DNA from: Varanus komodoensis | Lineage: Eukaryota > Chordata > Lepidosauria > Squamata > Varanidae | Length of the DNA: 64,000 bases | Direction: 5' to 3' | NCBI RefSeq assembly: GCF_004798865.1 | Contig: NW_025335873.1 | Span: 742,880 to 806,879, forward strand | Shown here: piece by piece, positions 34,905-46,084 of the stretch | Layout of the letters: each line of letters starts with the position of its first letter | Numbering within the stretch: the stretch's first letter is position 1 | Made by a program: the position numbers and the translations under genes | The notes under the pieces: model-generated | Told to the model about the DNA's origin: nothing | The model's database searches: none | The model's input: only the letters and a program-made list of their open reading frames with translations

Positions 34905-35128
34905 TTACAGGTTCCACCGGCGTTGCAGCTGCAGACCCAGGGCGCCGAGGAGGAGGGCCGAGGGGCTGGGGGACAAGCCGGCGGCCGAGTCGCACTCTGC
35001 GTTCTCCCCCTCGCACTTGGCTTGCTCGCAGAGGACTCCCTTGAAGCCAGGCGGACAGATGCACCGTTGGTTCGCGTAGCAGGTGCCTCCGTTCTGGCAA
35101 AGCAGCAGCTCCTCATCGCAGACGTTCG
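34905..35128 (-). CDS. NTNG2: NTNG2 last coding exon: EGF-like module and GPI-signal tail
   Basis: Netrin-G2 is a GPI-anchored axonal protein of the netrin/laminin family that binds NGL-2 (LRRC4) and shapes excitatory synapses. After the acceptor TTGCTGCAG at 35,129 the exon reads [40 protein letters not shown], a six-cysteine EGF-like module. A spacer with AECDSAAGLSPSPSALLLG follows, then a short hydrophobic end ALGLQLQRRWNL and TAA (34,905-34,907). Human has [20 protein letters not shown] and a hydrophobic GPI-transfer tail. The tail here is only moderately hydrophobic, with a basic end, so anchor efficiency is open. It joins in phase (C+CG) to the exon at 35,888. Confidence 0.95.
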
Positions 35129-35750
35129 CTGCAGCAACAGAGAAGGCCGGGCGCGCTGGTGAACCCTGGAGCTGGGCACCTCCAGGGCCAGCTTCGGTTT
35201 GCTGGAGGGCCCCTGAGGAAGGGACCCCAGCCCCGTGGGCCACTCCCTGACTGCCTCCAGTCCAAACACCCACAGATTTTAGCTCAAGACTCTTCCTGCC
35301 CGTAGAGGAGGCATTCCAACTTTTCAGAATGTTGGCGGGGTGGCAGAACACCCAGGAAACCAGCAAATGGTTGGACTGGGCCGGATTCAGGCTTGCCCTC
35401 TAAGTGGGTCAGAGTTGGCCCATTATGGTTTGCTTTGAAGAGCTACACCAGAACTTCCCCTGCACCTGCCCTTTCCTCTCCAACAGCCAAACCCACACTT
35501 CTGGGATGCAGAGAAGATGGTGTGATATCTGGCCAGGGAAGGGGGCAAGAGTATTTGGGGAAACTGGCCCTCAGGCCCGCAGTGCCATGTCCCTGTTCTC
35601 CTCAAACACAAGCATTGGTTACCTGACTCTCCCTCTAGAAGCACCAGGGAGGGAACTAGGGACCGTCCCCATGGAGGGCAGGTGGTCCCCACAGGGCTCC
35701 TTGCTTCCTCCCCAAGCAGGTGAGGGGCCCGGCCAGGCAGTCCTACTTAC

Positions 35751-35888
35751 GGAAGCAGCCCTGTCTCCAGTAGTAGCCAGGGAGGCAGTCGTCACATTTC
35801 GGCCCAGTGATGCCACCGCCTTTGCAGTCACAGTAGCCGGTCTCGTTGCAGCGGTTGGCCAGAGAGCCTATCCGGTTGCAATTGCAAT
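35751..35888 (-). CDS. NTNG2: NTNG2 exon: third laminin-type EGF module
   Basis: One hundred and thirty-eight bases, two bases + 45 codons + one base. The peptide [D][40 protein letters not shown] and RQGCF matches human [20 protein letters not shown] and CDDCLPTHYWRQGCY. The eight cysteines have laminin-type EGF spacing, and NET is an N-glycosylation sequon. Acceptor TTCGGACAG, donor GTAAGT. The exon is phase 1-1, so it can be skipped without a frameshift, as occurs in netrin-G isoforms. Confidence 0.96.
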
Positions 35889-36242
35889 CTGTCCGAACGA
35901 ACAAGAAAACGAAGTGCAGGTCAAGAGAGGCCGCTTGCTGTGAAGTGGTGCCAGCATCGAGGGTTGGCCCGGGCAGGCCCCGTCGATGTCCCCGGAGGGA
36001 CCCGATGATAGTGTCACCTTGGAGGTGCGCCTTGTCCTCACCGAGGCTGACTTGAGCACCAGTGGGGGACAGAGAGGAGAAAGGGGATTGACAGCTGAGG
36101 AAAAAATTTAAAAAGAGAAGATGACCGGGGAGGGGGGGGCGTTGTTTGTTTTCATAAGGATAGCAAAAAGGCTGGGTTTCTAAAAATGAGAAAGAAAAGT
36201 AAGTGAATGGAATGAGTTGCAGAAGAGAGAGATTGGTAGAAG

Positions 36243-36487
36243 CAGGGCCTTTTTTGTCATAGAACGCACCAGAACAGGGTTCTGGCACCTTTTTTTCATC
36301 AGCAGCAAGCATCATTAACATAGTGCCTGCAGGCTGCTTTTGTGTCTGCCATCTGCTACCTGATAGTGAGGGAGCTTGGCTTGGGAGCTGCTCAGCTGCT
36401 CAGCTTGGGATTGGTGTGTGTGGTCGCACGCTTGCTGCCGGTGACGTGAGTTCCGGCACCTTTTTTTTTTTAACAAAAAAAGCACTG
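36243..36487 (-). mobile_element. hAT-like MITE with perfect 8-bp target duplication
   Basis: Terminal inverted repeats CAGGGCCTTTTTTGTCA at the left and, read from the other strand, CAGTGCTTTTTTTGTTA at the right. Both sides are flanked by the identical octamer GGTAGAAG (36,235-36,242 and 36,488-36,495). CAG-type ends with an 8-bp duplication are the mark of hAT transposons. At 245 bp with no coding frame it is non-autonomous. Internally, CTGGCACC and CCGGCACC occur close to the ends. It lies in the NTNG2 intron between the second and third EGF-module exons. The first bases of another copy are at the window's right edge. Confidence 0.85.
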
Positions 36488-36568
36488 GGTAGAAGGGTTT
36501 GAAAGTAATCAGAGAAAGTGCTAGGAAAGACCTGACAGTCGGAAAAGAACTGGGAAAATTGGCAAGAG

Positions 36569-36582
36569 CCCCCCCCCCCCCC
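36569..36582 (+). repeat. Poly-C tract (C14)
   Basis: Fourteen C residues close to the MITE, in an NTNG2 intron. Confidence 0.95.
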
Positions 36583-37228
36583 ATAGATACCAGAGGGATG
36601 GAGGGAGGGGGCTCCTACCAGAACAAGTTTAGCTGGGAAAATCTTTCTGGCAACAGGCCCCACACAGGCACAGAGCCCATATGTGTGATGCACAGAGACC
36701 ACAAAGAAGAACTTGAGAAATGCAGCGGGGTGGGGAAATGATGTTGAAAGATTTATTTAGCCGGCAGTTCTGCAGCAGCTTATCAGTAATTTGGGGACGG
36801 GGCTCAGAATGCTGGAGGGGTTTCCTTGAAGTGCCCAAAGGCCCTGCTGTTGCACCAATAAAGTCACAGGAAAGTTCAAGGTCTCATCCAGTTTGCACTT
36901 TCCATAAACTGTGACAAGAAAATACCTCCCTTCTCCCACAAAAAATATGAGGCCTTTTGAAATTGGGGAGACTGTTTTGGAACCCAGATCTTGTGTTTAA
37001 AAATGAGACTTGAACACTGTCTGCATCCATTCCAGGGCCATGCACAGACTGCCCCACAGCAGCCATGGGTTCCATGCCCCCTGCACAAAGCAGGGGTCAA
37101 CAATAAGAAACCTTCACAACCGCAAGGATTGCCCAAGCATCATCTCCCTGCTTGTCTCAGGTGAACACAGGATGACACATGCTTGCATCTGGGGCTTTGA
37201 ATAAGCACACCTGCCTGTTTTGCAAGCA

Positions 37229-37313
37229 GATATGAAGCTGGCTGGAGCCGGGGGTCAGACTAGATGGCCCAGGAGACCCCTTCTGACTCGCTCTGGTTCT
37301 ATGTTTCTATAAA
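37229..37313 (+). mobile_element. CR1 LINE 3'-end fragment, same subfamily as the 46-kb copy
   Basis: GGCTGGAGCCGGGGGTCAGA, CTAGATGGCCCAGGAGACCC, TTCTGACTCGCTCTGG and TTCTATGTTTCTAT match the end of the CR1 at 47,758-47,838 with only a few differences. This implies one recent subfamily. Confidence 0.85.
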
Positions 37314-37461
37314 CCTATACATGCACTGGAGCCTCTGCTGTTAGTGGGGTGGTGCAACCACTCCGGGTTATGGTCTGAATTTTAAGGGGCCTGTCCTTAC
37401 TGCTCAACCTTATTCCAAAATAGGCTCAGCATCCTAGGTAGCTCCGTAGATGCTCCAGCTA

Positions 37462-37959
<498 letters not shown>

Positions 37960-38023
37960 CTAGGGATGAAGATCATTTTGACCCCCTTTTTATTGACAAA
38001 AATTGTAGACTGCTTCATACAAG

Positions 38024-38262
38024 GAGCCAGTGAGAGGTGCTGGTTAGAGCACTGGACTGGGACCGGGACTTAGATTAGATGGTCTGGATTTGCATTCCTA
38101 TTTGGCCATGCCCAGAAAGAGACTTTGGGCCAGTCACTGACTCCCAGCCCGAGCTTCCTCACAGGCTTGTTGTTGTGAGGATAAAATGGAGAGGAAGGAA
38201 GGCTTGCAAGCTGCCCTGGCTTTCTAGCAAGAGGAAGAAAGGCAGTGTGTAAAAGCAACACC
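38024..38262 (+). repeat. Sauria-type SINE (second copy)
   Basis: GAGCCAGTGAGAGGTGCTGG, TTAGAGCACTGGACTGGGAC, TTTGGGCCAGTCACTGACTC, CTCACAGGCTTGTTGTTGTG follow the same plan as the copy at 10,375. It is more diverged in its tail. Confidence 0.75.
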
Positions 38263-41200
38263 GTAGTAATGATGATATATAGGAATTGCTTATTTTCAGG
38301 AACATGGAAGCAAATGATAGGAAGGGTCATTTGATACTTTTGATCGTATGTATGGAGAGGCCAGGGCATGGGGTCATGGCAGTCCCCTCTCTGTTTGTAG
38401 GCTGGACTCTTGGCATACCATGAAATTATATTTCAGTAGAAAAACAGCTGTTTTACAAATACTGGTCCTTCTTCCAACGGAAGAGCACATTTATCCAAAG
38501 CAATTACAGCACTATGGCAGATCTTCAGTGTAAGCCTTCCTCCAGCACAGGGTCCACCAGACCTGTTGCAGTACAGCTTCCAACACCCTCTAGCCAGGAG
38601 CTGCTTGGGCATGGTGTAAATTGCCATCCCAAAGATCAAGAGGCCATGAGATTAGAAAAGCTCGTTCTGCATCCTGTCCTCTATTCATGAAACATTGTTC
38701 GGAAAGGGCTCAGCTGCGGGGGGTCCCCATGGGCAGTGCAGCTCAGGTAATGATGGGGGAGGCCACACTCCCATCTTTCAGCATAGTCAGGCTGCCGATT
38801 TCATGCACGTCTGAAGGAGAGTGGGGGAAGCCCTCTTTGGCGCACAGTCGAGGCATGCAAGGACTTCGCTTGGCGCATTGATGGCAAGCTGAACTCTGCT
38901 GTGACTGGAATGAAGATGGTGCACGGAAAGGCAAGGGGAGTGGACATGCAAAGGGTGTGATAAAACAAGCACTCCCATGGGATCTATGGGGCAACGCCCC
39001 CCACCCCAGAAGGACATTGATTCCCAAAGTATACAGGCCTTTTCTTCTGATGGTAGAGCAAGTGTTTCAAGAACAACAGCTGAAATGAGAGTGTTGCCCA
39101 TTTTTAAAACGTTTATCTGCCAGTCTCCTTCACTTTTCAACAACAGCCTTGCACACAGAAATGTAGCAGGCCCAGCCTTGCCTGCCACTTTGGGTCACAC
39201 CGAGAGATGCATCCCCTGCGAAGCGTCCATATGGCAACTGTTCTTCGCAGAACACAGCCAGCAGCCAACACAAAGGAGCAGCTCCTTGAAATGGTGACGC
39301 GTTCCCACCTGAACAGACTGCCATGACGTGCATGTGGCAGGAGAGCGTAGAAGAGAGTACTATAGTTTAGCGGGAAATACACCTCCCTGCAGCAATGAAA
39401 ACGGGGACTGGGCAGCTGGGTTGCACATCCTGTTTGATGGGCGGCGCCTGTGGCCCAGTACCCCGCACTCCTCCCACTTGAACTAGGCGTGATCTGCAAC
39501 CCCGACACCCTCCTCGCTCCTCCTTCACTGGGGTCTGTACCTTGAAACCAGCCAAAGGGAAATCTACAGTCCCCCGCAGAAGGTCTGTGGCCACCCACCG
39601 CACGATCACCAGCCCCGCTGTACCCAGCATCCCCATCTGGGCAGATTCTGCTGCAGAGTGGCGGTTTGAGGAGCAGGGCCAGCTCACGACTTTTTGCAGC
39701 CTGGAGCAAAAGGCACGGAGCCCCATTCCTGGTGCCGAAGCCACCGGGACTGGAGGGGGACTCAGTGTGCTCCTGGGATGGCAAAGGCCGCCCCAGTGCT
39801 GGAGGCTGGTGGTGCTGGTGTCAGTGGGACGATATCTCCGCTCTGGGTTGTGGTTCAAATTCTTAAGGTGCTACTTGGAGGACAGGGGCCTGGATTTGGC
39901 ACGACGGACAGCTCCCTCGAAGTCCAAACTGCAGCCCAGCGTGGATACGGTATGCCACCAACATTGGCACCACCAGCCTCTACTGGCAACAGGTGAGCTC
40001 AGAGCATGGAGGCAGGGCAAGGTGCCGGGAACTTCTTGTCCTCCCTCCTCCAGAGGACCATCACCTGCGCTCAGCTGCTGCCGCCGCCTCCATGTCTTCC
40101 ACCTGAAGCAAGTGTAACAGCAGGGGCCGGCCCGTCTTGCATCCAGTGGCGCTGGCTTCTCCACGTCTGAAGGGCCCTCTGCTGGAAGCAGCAAGGCTTC
40201 ATGCCCATGCACGCAGCCACAAGAGCTGCCCCTGTTGCCTCCACCCCAGCCGAGGGAAGCCGTGCCCACCAGCCTCCCTCGGCATGGCCCCGTCAGCCCT
40301 CCAAGGGAGGAGTCTGTTCATCCCAGCCCTCGAGGGGGGATGCCCTGGAGCAGCAGCGGGAAGAAGGCTCATAGCCCCATCTGTCAGCTGGCCTATCTCC
40401 CGGCTTCAGACAGTATTGGCTGCAAAGCCACCCACCGCTCAGAGACGTCGGTCCCTCATCACTGGAGGTGTTGCTGCAGCCACAAGCCATGTGAGCTGAA
40501 GCTTATAGGGGATCGGCGCAAGCCAATTCCCTCGATGCATGTGAGCCTCTGGATGCAGAGACTTGCACTCACCGCATGTGCCATCCCACGCAGCAGGCGC
40601 CTCCACTCCCTCCTCACCTCACTCCGCCCCCGATCTTATTTAGATGGCTGTTTTCAGTTGCCTGAAGTGGAAGTCCCCAACCCCAGCCTTCTCCCCTCCC
40701 TGCTCCGGGCATGCCTGTTTTTCTCCCCTCATTTGCCACCTCAAGGGGGGGCAGCTGGGGACTCTGAATGATCCCATGGTCCCCAGATAATGTTGCAAGG
40801 CTGCAGGATTGCACCTTACTGCATTTCAAACAGAAACAGAGGTGCAAGTTCTTAAGGTTTCCTCACCAAAGGGCTAACCTGACATGCTAGTTCTTTACAT
40901 GCAGGGAGTTTGGGTGTATTTAAGGGCAGCTGAACATGCAAACACACCCCACCCCACATCTCCATGCCTACAGTCCAAAATATTTCAATTTGTACACAGG
41001 TTTTATATGTCAAGGAAAACTCAGCCCCAAACCAGCAGGCAACGTGAGGGAGATGGCGTGGTTGAACACTGGGTTTTCTTGAAGAACCTTCCTGAGACTC
41101 TCAGTTTCCACATGGGCGTGGCTTTCCATTTCTTACACACTCCTTGTCTTACCTTTAAATGTTTCAATGGGTCCCAGTGGAACAGAGCCAGGTTTGAGTC

Positions 41201-42056
41201 GGATGAGTTTGGAGACCTTGGGAGAGGCTTGGGGAGATGAAAAGACACCAATTTTTCCCCCTTCCTTTCCACATCACATGCAGAAGGCTCTCACTCCTAC
41301 ACTACAGGGAAGTGGATTTAGCATTACAGCAACTACACCACAAGCATCACATGGGCACAGCCCAAATCCTATTACAGCACAGCAAAACTGGCCTCTTTAC
41401 TGCTGCATGCCACCTTTCCTTCTCCTGGTATTTGGCATCCAAACCTGCCACCACTGCAGGCCTGCTGTCAGTATCAAAGCGGGCAGCGAGGACTGGCCTG
41501 ATCAGGCAGTTGCTGCCCTCCCATACCTCCCCAGGGGCCACTGACAACGGCCCCCAGTGGCGTGCCACTTCTTTGCCATCGCAACCTGACCCAGGCAACG
41601 GTGGTGGTGGTGAGGAGGCGTGGAAGACACTCTGAAACATACCCACCCAGTCCTCCTGGCGAGCTGACCTGAACCTCTGGGTATATAAGATAGCACATAC
41701 TTTGACCTAATCTTAGGCTTATATAAGCGACACTGTGCCTCTGGGTGGCTGACTTAGGCCAGGATTCGGGCAGGAGCCCAAGGATCCTCTTGGCAGAAGG
41801 AGCACGAGGGGACCCTCCCCCCCAAGTGCAGCAGGGCTGGCTCGCCACATCTGGAAGTAAGTGAGGGCATGCAGACGACAACCTAAAGGCAGACCACCTG
41901 TAAGACCATGAAGCCCGGGGTCTGAAAATGATCTGCTGGTGCTCGTTCCTTTTGCTGAGCCTTCTCTGCCTAGGTTCACTGGTAGCAGAAACTAGCAAGC
42001 AAACTAGATGCTGAGACGACCACTGGAACTACTGGCAACCACAGCACAGCCATTAC
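38263..42056 (-). other. NTNG2 intron, mostly unannotated
   Basis: Long overlapping open frames on both strands between 39,130 and 41,650 reflect GC-rich composition, without splice-phase or family support. No further exon was recognised. Confidence 0.5.
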
Positions 42057-42113
42057 CTGGTTTCCTGGCATGCTTTTTGCCAGCACCGTGAGCTGGTTTG
42101 GTCTTTGCAGGAG
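42057..42113 (-). CDS. NTNG2: NTNG2 candidate cassette exon, basic linker (57 nt)
   Basis: Fifty-seven bases in phase 1-1: two bases, 18 codons, one base. The codons read PAKTKPAHGAGKKHARKP, a strongly basic, cysteine-free peptide. The acceptor is CTCCCATGCAG and the donor GTAATG. It lies between the 51-nt cassette and the second EGF-module exon, where netrin-G genes carry alternatively spliced 'unknown domain' exons. The matching phase, good splice sites and KxKP composition shared with its neighbour support it. Use in mRNA cannot be seen from DNA. Confidence 0.75.
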
Positions 42114-42312
42114 CTGCATGGGAGAAAAAGCCAAGCAAAGAAACACAGACGCAAGCACCGCGATGAATTGGGGTGGGGTGGCTCTGTAAGGCAGACTCAT
42201 TTGTTCAGCAAGCCACCTGCACCCATGGAAGATGCTTCTCAAAACTCTTCCACTTGACTGGGTAAAACTGGCTTTCCTCCGGCAGGACACCACTCCAGAT
42301 ATGCCAGGCAAC

Positions 42313-42445
42313 CACTCCCATTGTCTGCAGTCAACCCGGCCTCTTGCCCTCCCAACGCCTTGGACTACAACTCCTAGAAGCTTCATGGGAGTTGTAGGCC
42401 AACACATTAGAAGCTTGCCAGGTTGCTGCCCCGCACATCTGAAGG
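42313..42445. mobile_element. Palindromic MITE copy
   Basis: CTTGGACTACAACTCCTAGA and CATGGGAGTTGTAGGCC sit at the centre, with CCAGGCAACCACTCCCATTG and TTGCCAGGTTGCTGCCCC in the outer arms. The ACTACAACTCCC phrase is typical of a widespread reptile MITE family. Confidence 0.6.
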
Positions 42446-43382
42446 GCGCCATGTTGGAGAAAGGTGTGATGTGATGCAGAGAATCCAGATGCAAAGAGGA
42501 CAAATGAAGCAGCCTCATGCCTGAAGAAAATGGGAGCAAACACAGTTGTGGAGCTCTGTCCTATGTGCACTTCGTAAACTAGCCTTCCCCTGCCAGGCAC
42601 CTTCCAGATGTCACGCTGGGGGTGCCTCTTGTAAACGCTTGCTTTCCTTGGGGCTTAGGCGTGGGTTTACTCTTTGCACAGGTAGGGCACTTGCCAAGGG
42701 GTCAGGCTCAGCAGGAGGTCCCACTCCATGCCAAGAGTCCCCTGGAGTTGCTCCTCCACCATTGCAACGGGCATGTTCGCCTGCCCTTCGCATGCTTTAC
42801 GGGTAACAAATGTACAAACAGGCCAGTGCCTGAGCTGCAATGGAGCTGGCCAAAGAGGGCAGAAAGCACCTTATATTTGTGCTGGAGAGGGAACTATGGG
42901 ACCCACTGCTGGCCAAATGGAGAGTGAGGAGACCTGAGCAAGCCAAAATCCCCTCTTCAGTTTGAGCTCCGTCTCCTCATGCAGTGTGTGCCTCGTGGAA
43001 ATACTATTTCCAGTTACTGCAGCGATCGCATTTAGAGTGCTTGAGTGCCAATTAGACCTCAAGGGAATTGGCCAAGGTTTGCTGGTGGCAAAGCTGCTGG
43101 TCGGAGAAGTGGCCAAAAACCATGCTGCTGCCAACACAACCACCAGAGCACAGATGTGTGGCACTGCAGAACAGCATCGCAGTTCTTCACATCACGAATG
43201 CTTGAGGTGGCGGAGGAAGTGCAAGAAGTCAAGCAACTCTTTCTGCAGGGGTGGAGGGATTTGACGAATATGCCATTACGAGATAAAAGCACACTTTGAC
43301 GGTGGCTGCCCTTTGACAGTCCCCCGGAACCTGAACCCGCAGGAGTGACGCACTGGCACTTTTTTGTGAACAGGGTTGGAGA

Positions 43383-43630
43383 TCATAGAATCGTAAAAGA
43401 GCAGAGTTGGAAGGGGCCATGAAGGCCGCCAAGTCCAACCCCCTGCTGCCACACCATGTTACGTCATCCCACTCAGAGGGCTGCCCAGTTTCTTTCTGCA
43501 TGGCTGTAGTGTGGGAGAGCCCAGTGCCTCTCCAGGCGGCTGGTCCCACTGTCTTATTGCTCTGACCATGAGGAAGATGACATCTGCAAGCCCCTCTGGA
43601 ATCCTCTGCTCCCGCTGAGCTGAGCTGCAA
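43383..43630 (-). mobile_element. CR1 LINE 3' end
   Basis: The plus strand reads GATCATAGAATCGTAAAAG, AGAGTTGGAAGGGGCC, CAAGTCCAACCCCCTGC and CTCTCCAGGCGGCTGG, the reversed end of CR1. It is truncated. Confidence 0.8.
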
Positions 43631-44058
43631 TCCTCACATAGCTGGGGAAATTGAATTTTCCCAAGGGCAAAATATTGTTATTTGTTGTATTAAAAAGTAT
43701 TCAGGTGGCATGGATCTAAGTATTTAGTTTGGCTATTGCTAAAACTGGTTTCTTGATAGATCAATGCAGCTTCTGCGTTTTGGGATTTTTCTTGGCAGTG
43801 TGCATTGTTTGAATGATGGCTCCGAAATTAATGCCTAAACCACAGTTCCAGGCTCACAGAGTCTAAAATGCGGGCTAGATCAACAAACCAGACAAATTCA
43901 GCATTACTGCTAATCAAAATATCAATCAAAATATCCCAGCTGATATCAATATATCAACTCTATGCACGCCAGATCTGCTACACTTTGGAATAGGATCTTG
44001 TTTTCCATTAGAAGTCTGAGAGCCACCAACTGAAGACTTGTGCAGAAGACCTAAAGTG

Positions 44059-44366
44059 GATTCAGATGACACAATAACTAATTCTGTTAGTAACTAAAGC
44101 TGTTGAACCATGAATTGCATTGTCTGCATCTAGGTGCAACAACAAGCCATGGTTTGTTAACCATGAACAACCCATGAAGAGAATCAATGGTTTGTTGTCA
44201 GGCTGTGAACTGTGGGTTATTAATAGCTAACAAACCATGACTTGTTATTACAGCTGCAGTCACACAACATGATGAGCCATGTTTCAATGACACCCCACAG
44301 TTCAACAACACACACTCAACCCATATTCAGCTTTGGGATATTGTGTTGTCTGAACCCAGTCATTTG
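44059..44366. repeat. Interspersed repeat, CAACCCATG family (copy 2)
   Basis: It contains AACCATGAACAACCCATG, CAATGGTTTGTTG, AACAAACCATGACTTG and ends TGTGTTGTCTGAACCCAGTC. A reverse of that end (GCTGGGTTCAGACAACA) is in the copy at 52,017. Class is unknown. Confidence 0.55.
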
Positions 44367-44594
44367 CTTAGAATGAAAGAAATAGGAGCCCAGCCATTTG
44401 TTTTAACTCCCAGAACTGCAAGTTGCTCAGAGTCCTTCCCACACCAAGCCCACACCTGCTTAGCAAAGTGATCTTTTTCATTTTAATAGTTTAATTTGGG
44501 GTGTGAAGAGTGGAGGAACTAGTTTTATTCCTGCTATTGTGAAATATTTGAGTAATCTGCCTTCTCTTGGCCATTCAGTTCAACTCCTCCTCAA

Positions 44595-44722
44595 GTAATG
44601 TGAGTTTTAATTAAGATTATTTTATATGGATTTTAACTTGTTTTATCTATGTTGTAAGCCGCCCCGAGGCTTCGGCGAATGGGGCGGCATAAAAATGTTT
44701 TAATAAATAAAATAAATAAAAA
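44595..44722 (+). mobile_element. L2-type LINE 3' tail
   Basis: GTTTTAATTAAGATTATTTT, TATCTATGTTGTAAGCCGCC, CCGAGGCTTCGGCGAATGGG, GCGGCATAAAAATG then an AATAAATAAA run. It is almost identical to the end of the element at 59,575-59,715. Confidence 0.75.
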
Positions 44723-44739
44723 GACCTCAAGTGAGGAAA

Positions 44740-45010
44740 ACTCACCCCAGGTCAATTGTTTCCACCGTCAAATGATCCTTCTAATGTTCAACCAAAATCT
44801 GCCCTCCTGTAATTTAAGCCCATTAGATCTAGCCCTGCCCTCTGGAGCATCAATGAACAAGTTTTTGTCTTCTTCCATGTGATGGCTTGACAGATGTTTG
44901 ATGACCATGGATCAACCCAGTTGATTTGCCCAAAGTCTTCTGGACATAAGAGGCAATGGCCATGGGAAAATTCTCCAGCACAGTCCCCATAGGGCCCAGT
45001 CACTTTCTAG
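44740..45010 (-). mobile_element. CR1-like LINE fragment
   Basis: The plus strand has AATGTTCAACCAAAATCTGC, CCTCCTGTAATTTAAGCCCA and CTAGCCCTGCCCTCTGG, the reversed C-terminal and 3' region of an old CR1-like element. Confidence 0.55.
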
Positions 45011-46084
45011 GGGCTTGAATAGAGGGACTTGCCATGAATTGGTGCATAAGAAAACCATTTTCCTTGGTTGTAAAGTAACGCAAGTGTCCTGAGTTATGTG
45101 GCAACTGCCAGCATCAGCTCTAGGCTTCCAGGACCAACAGACAAGAGGGCCCTGCTAGAGACACAGATTTCCTAGTTTCTCTCTGTGTTAGGAGTTGCTG
45201 GAACTTGTGGGCAGCTGCATGGTGGGCTACTGAGCTGCAAGGGTCAGCAGCTTTTCACCAAACTGCCTCCAAGGCCAATGAACAGGAAGAAGCATAAGGG
45301 TGTCTGGTTAGCTAAGCCTCGCTTGCACACTGAAGTCTTCCTGCGAGGTGGCACATCCCTGAATCCTTGGTTGTTTTTTGCCCGATTACTGCCTTGCTCT
45401 TCAGACCTGTCTCCCGGGGCGTTCTCTGGTTTCAGCTTGCACTTTTGGTCTTGGCAACCAGCTTCTCACACGACTAGTTGGAATCTGTTGCATTCCTCTT
45501 GGAACAATGGAGGGGAAAGCCCAGCCTTTCTGCCTCCTTATTTCACATGTGGTCAAAATGTATGCAAGGGTTAATTAACTGCCACTTGGCTCTGTTGTGA
45601 AAGCCTTTCCATAAACACAGTTCGGAGCATCCCAGTATCACAGCCAGCATGGCAGCTGGTAGAGGGGCCTTTGGGGAGCACCACTTTGCAAGCAACAGAA
45701 GAACTTAGTGGAGTCGCACACCTGCTCCACCCCGGCATCCATTGGCCTACAAGGATCCTCTGTGTTTCCCTTTATCTTAGCCAGCCTCCTGTCTCTGGAG
45801 AAGTGTCATTTTGACAGCGGATCTGGGCTCCTGCCAAAATATCCGGACGGAAGGTTCCCCTTCATCGCTTTTTGTCATTAACTATTGCAAGCCACGTAGA
45901 GAGAAACTAACCTCACAGATAGTTTGGAGGAGAGCTTTCAGTTAGAGAGCAAGAAGAAATTTGTTCAGTTCTCATTTTAATGCAAACTGAGCTGATTTTA
46001 TAGTTTCCAAGCAATACATGAACCTTTGGAAATTTGCACATCTCCAACTCTTGCTGTGGAGTTATCTAAACAAGAAATGCACAC
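45011..46084 (-). other. NTNG2 intron, no recognised content
   Basis: I see no coding or repeat signal that I can name between the CR1-like fragment and the large CR1 copy. Confidence 0.5.

Noticed and set aside
39137-40771. Frames of 160-215 codons on both strands in an NTNG2 intron
   Set aside because: They overlap each other on opposite strands, have no recognisable domain and no acceptor/donor pair in phase 1.
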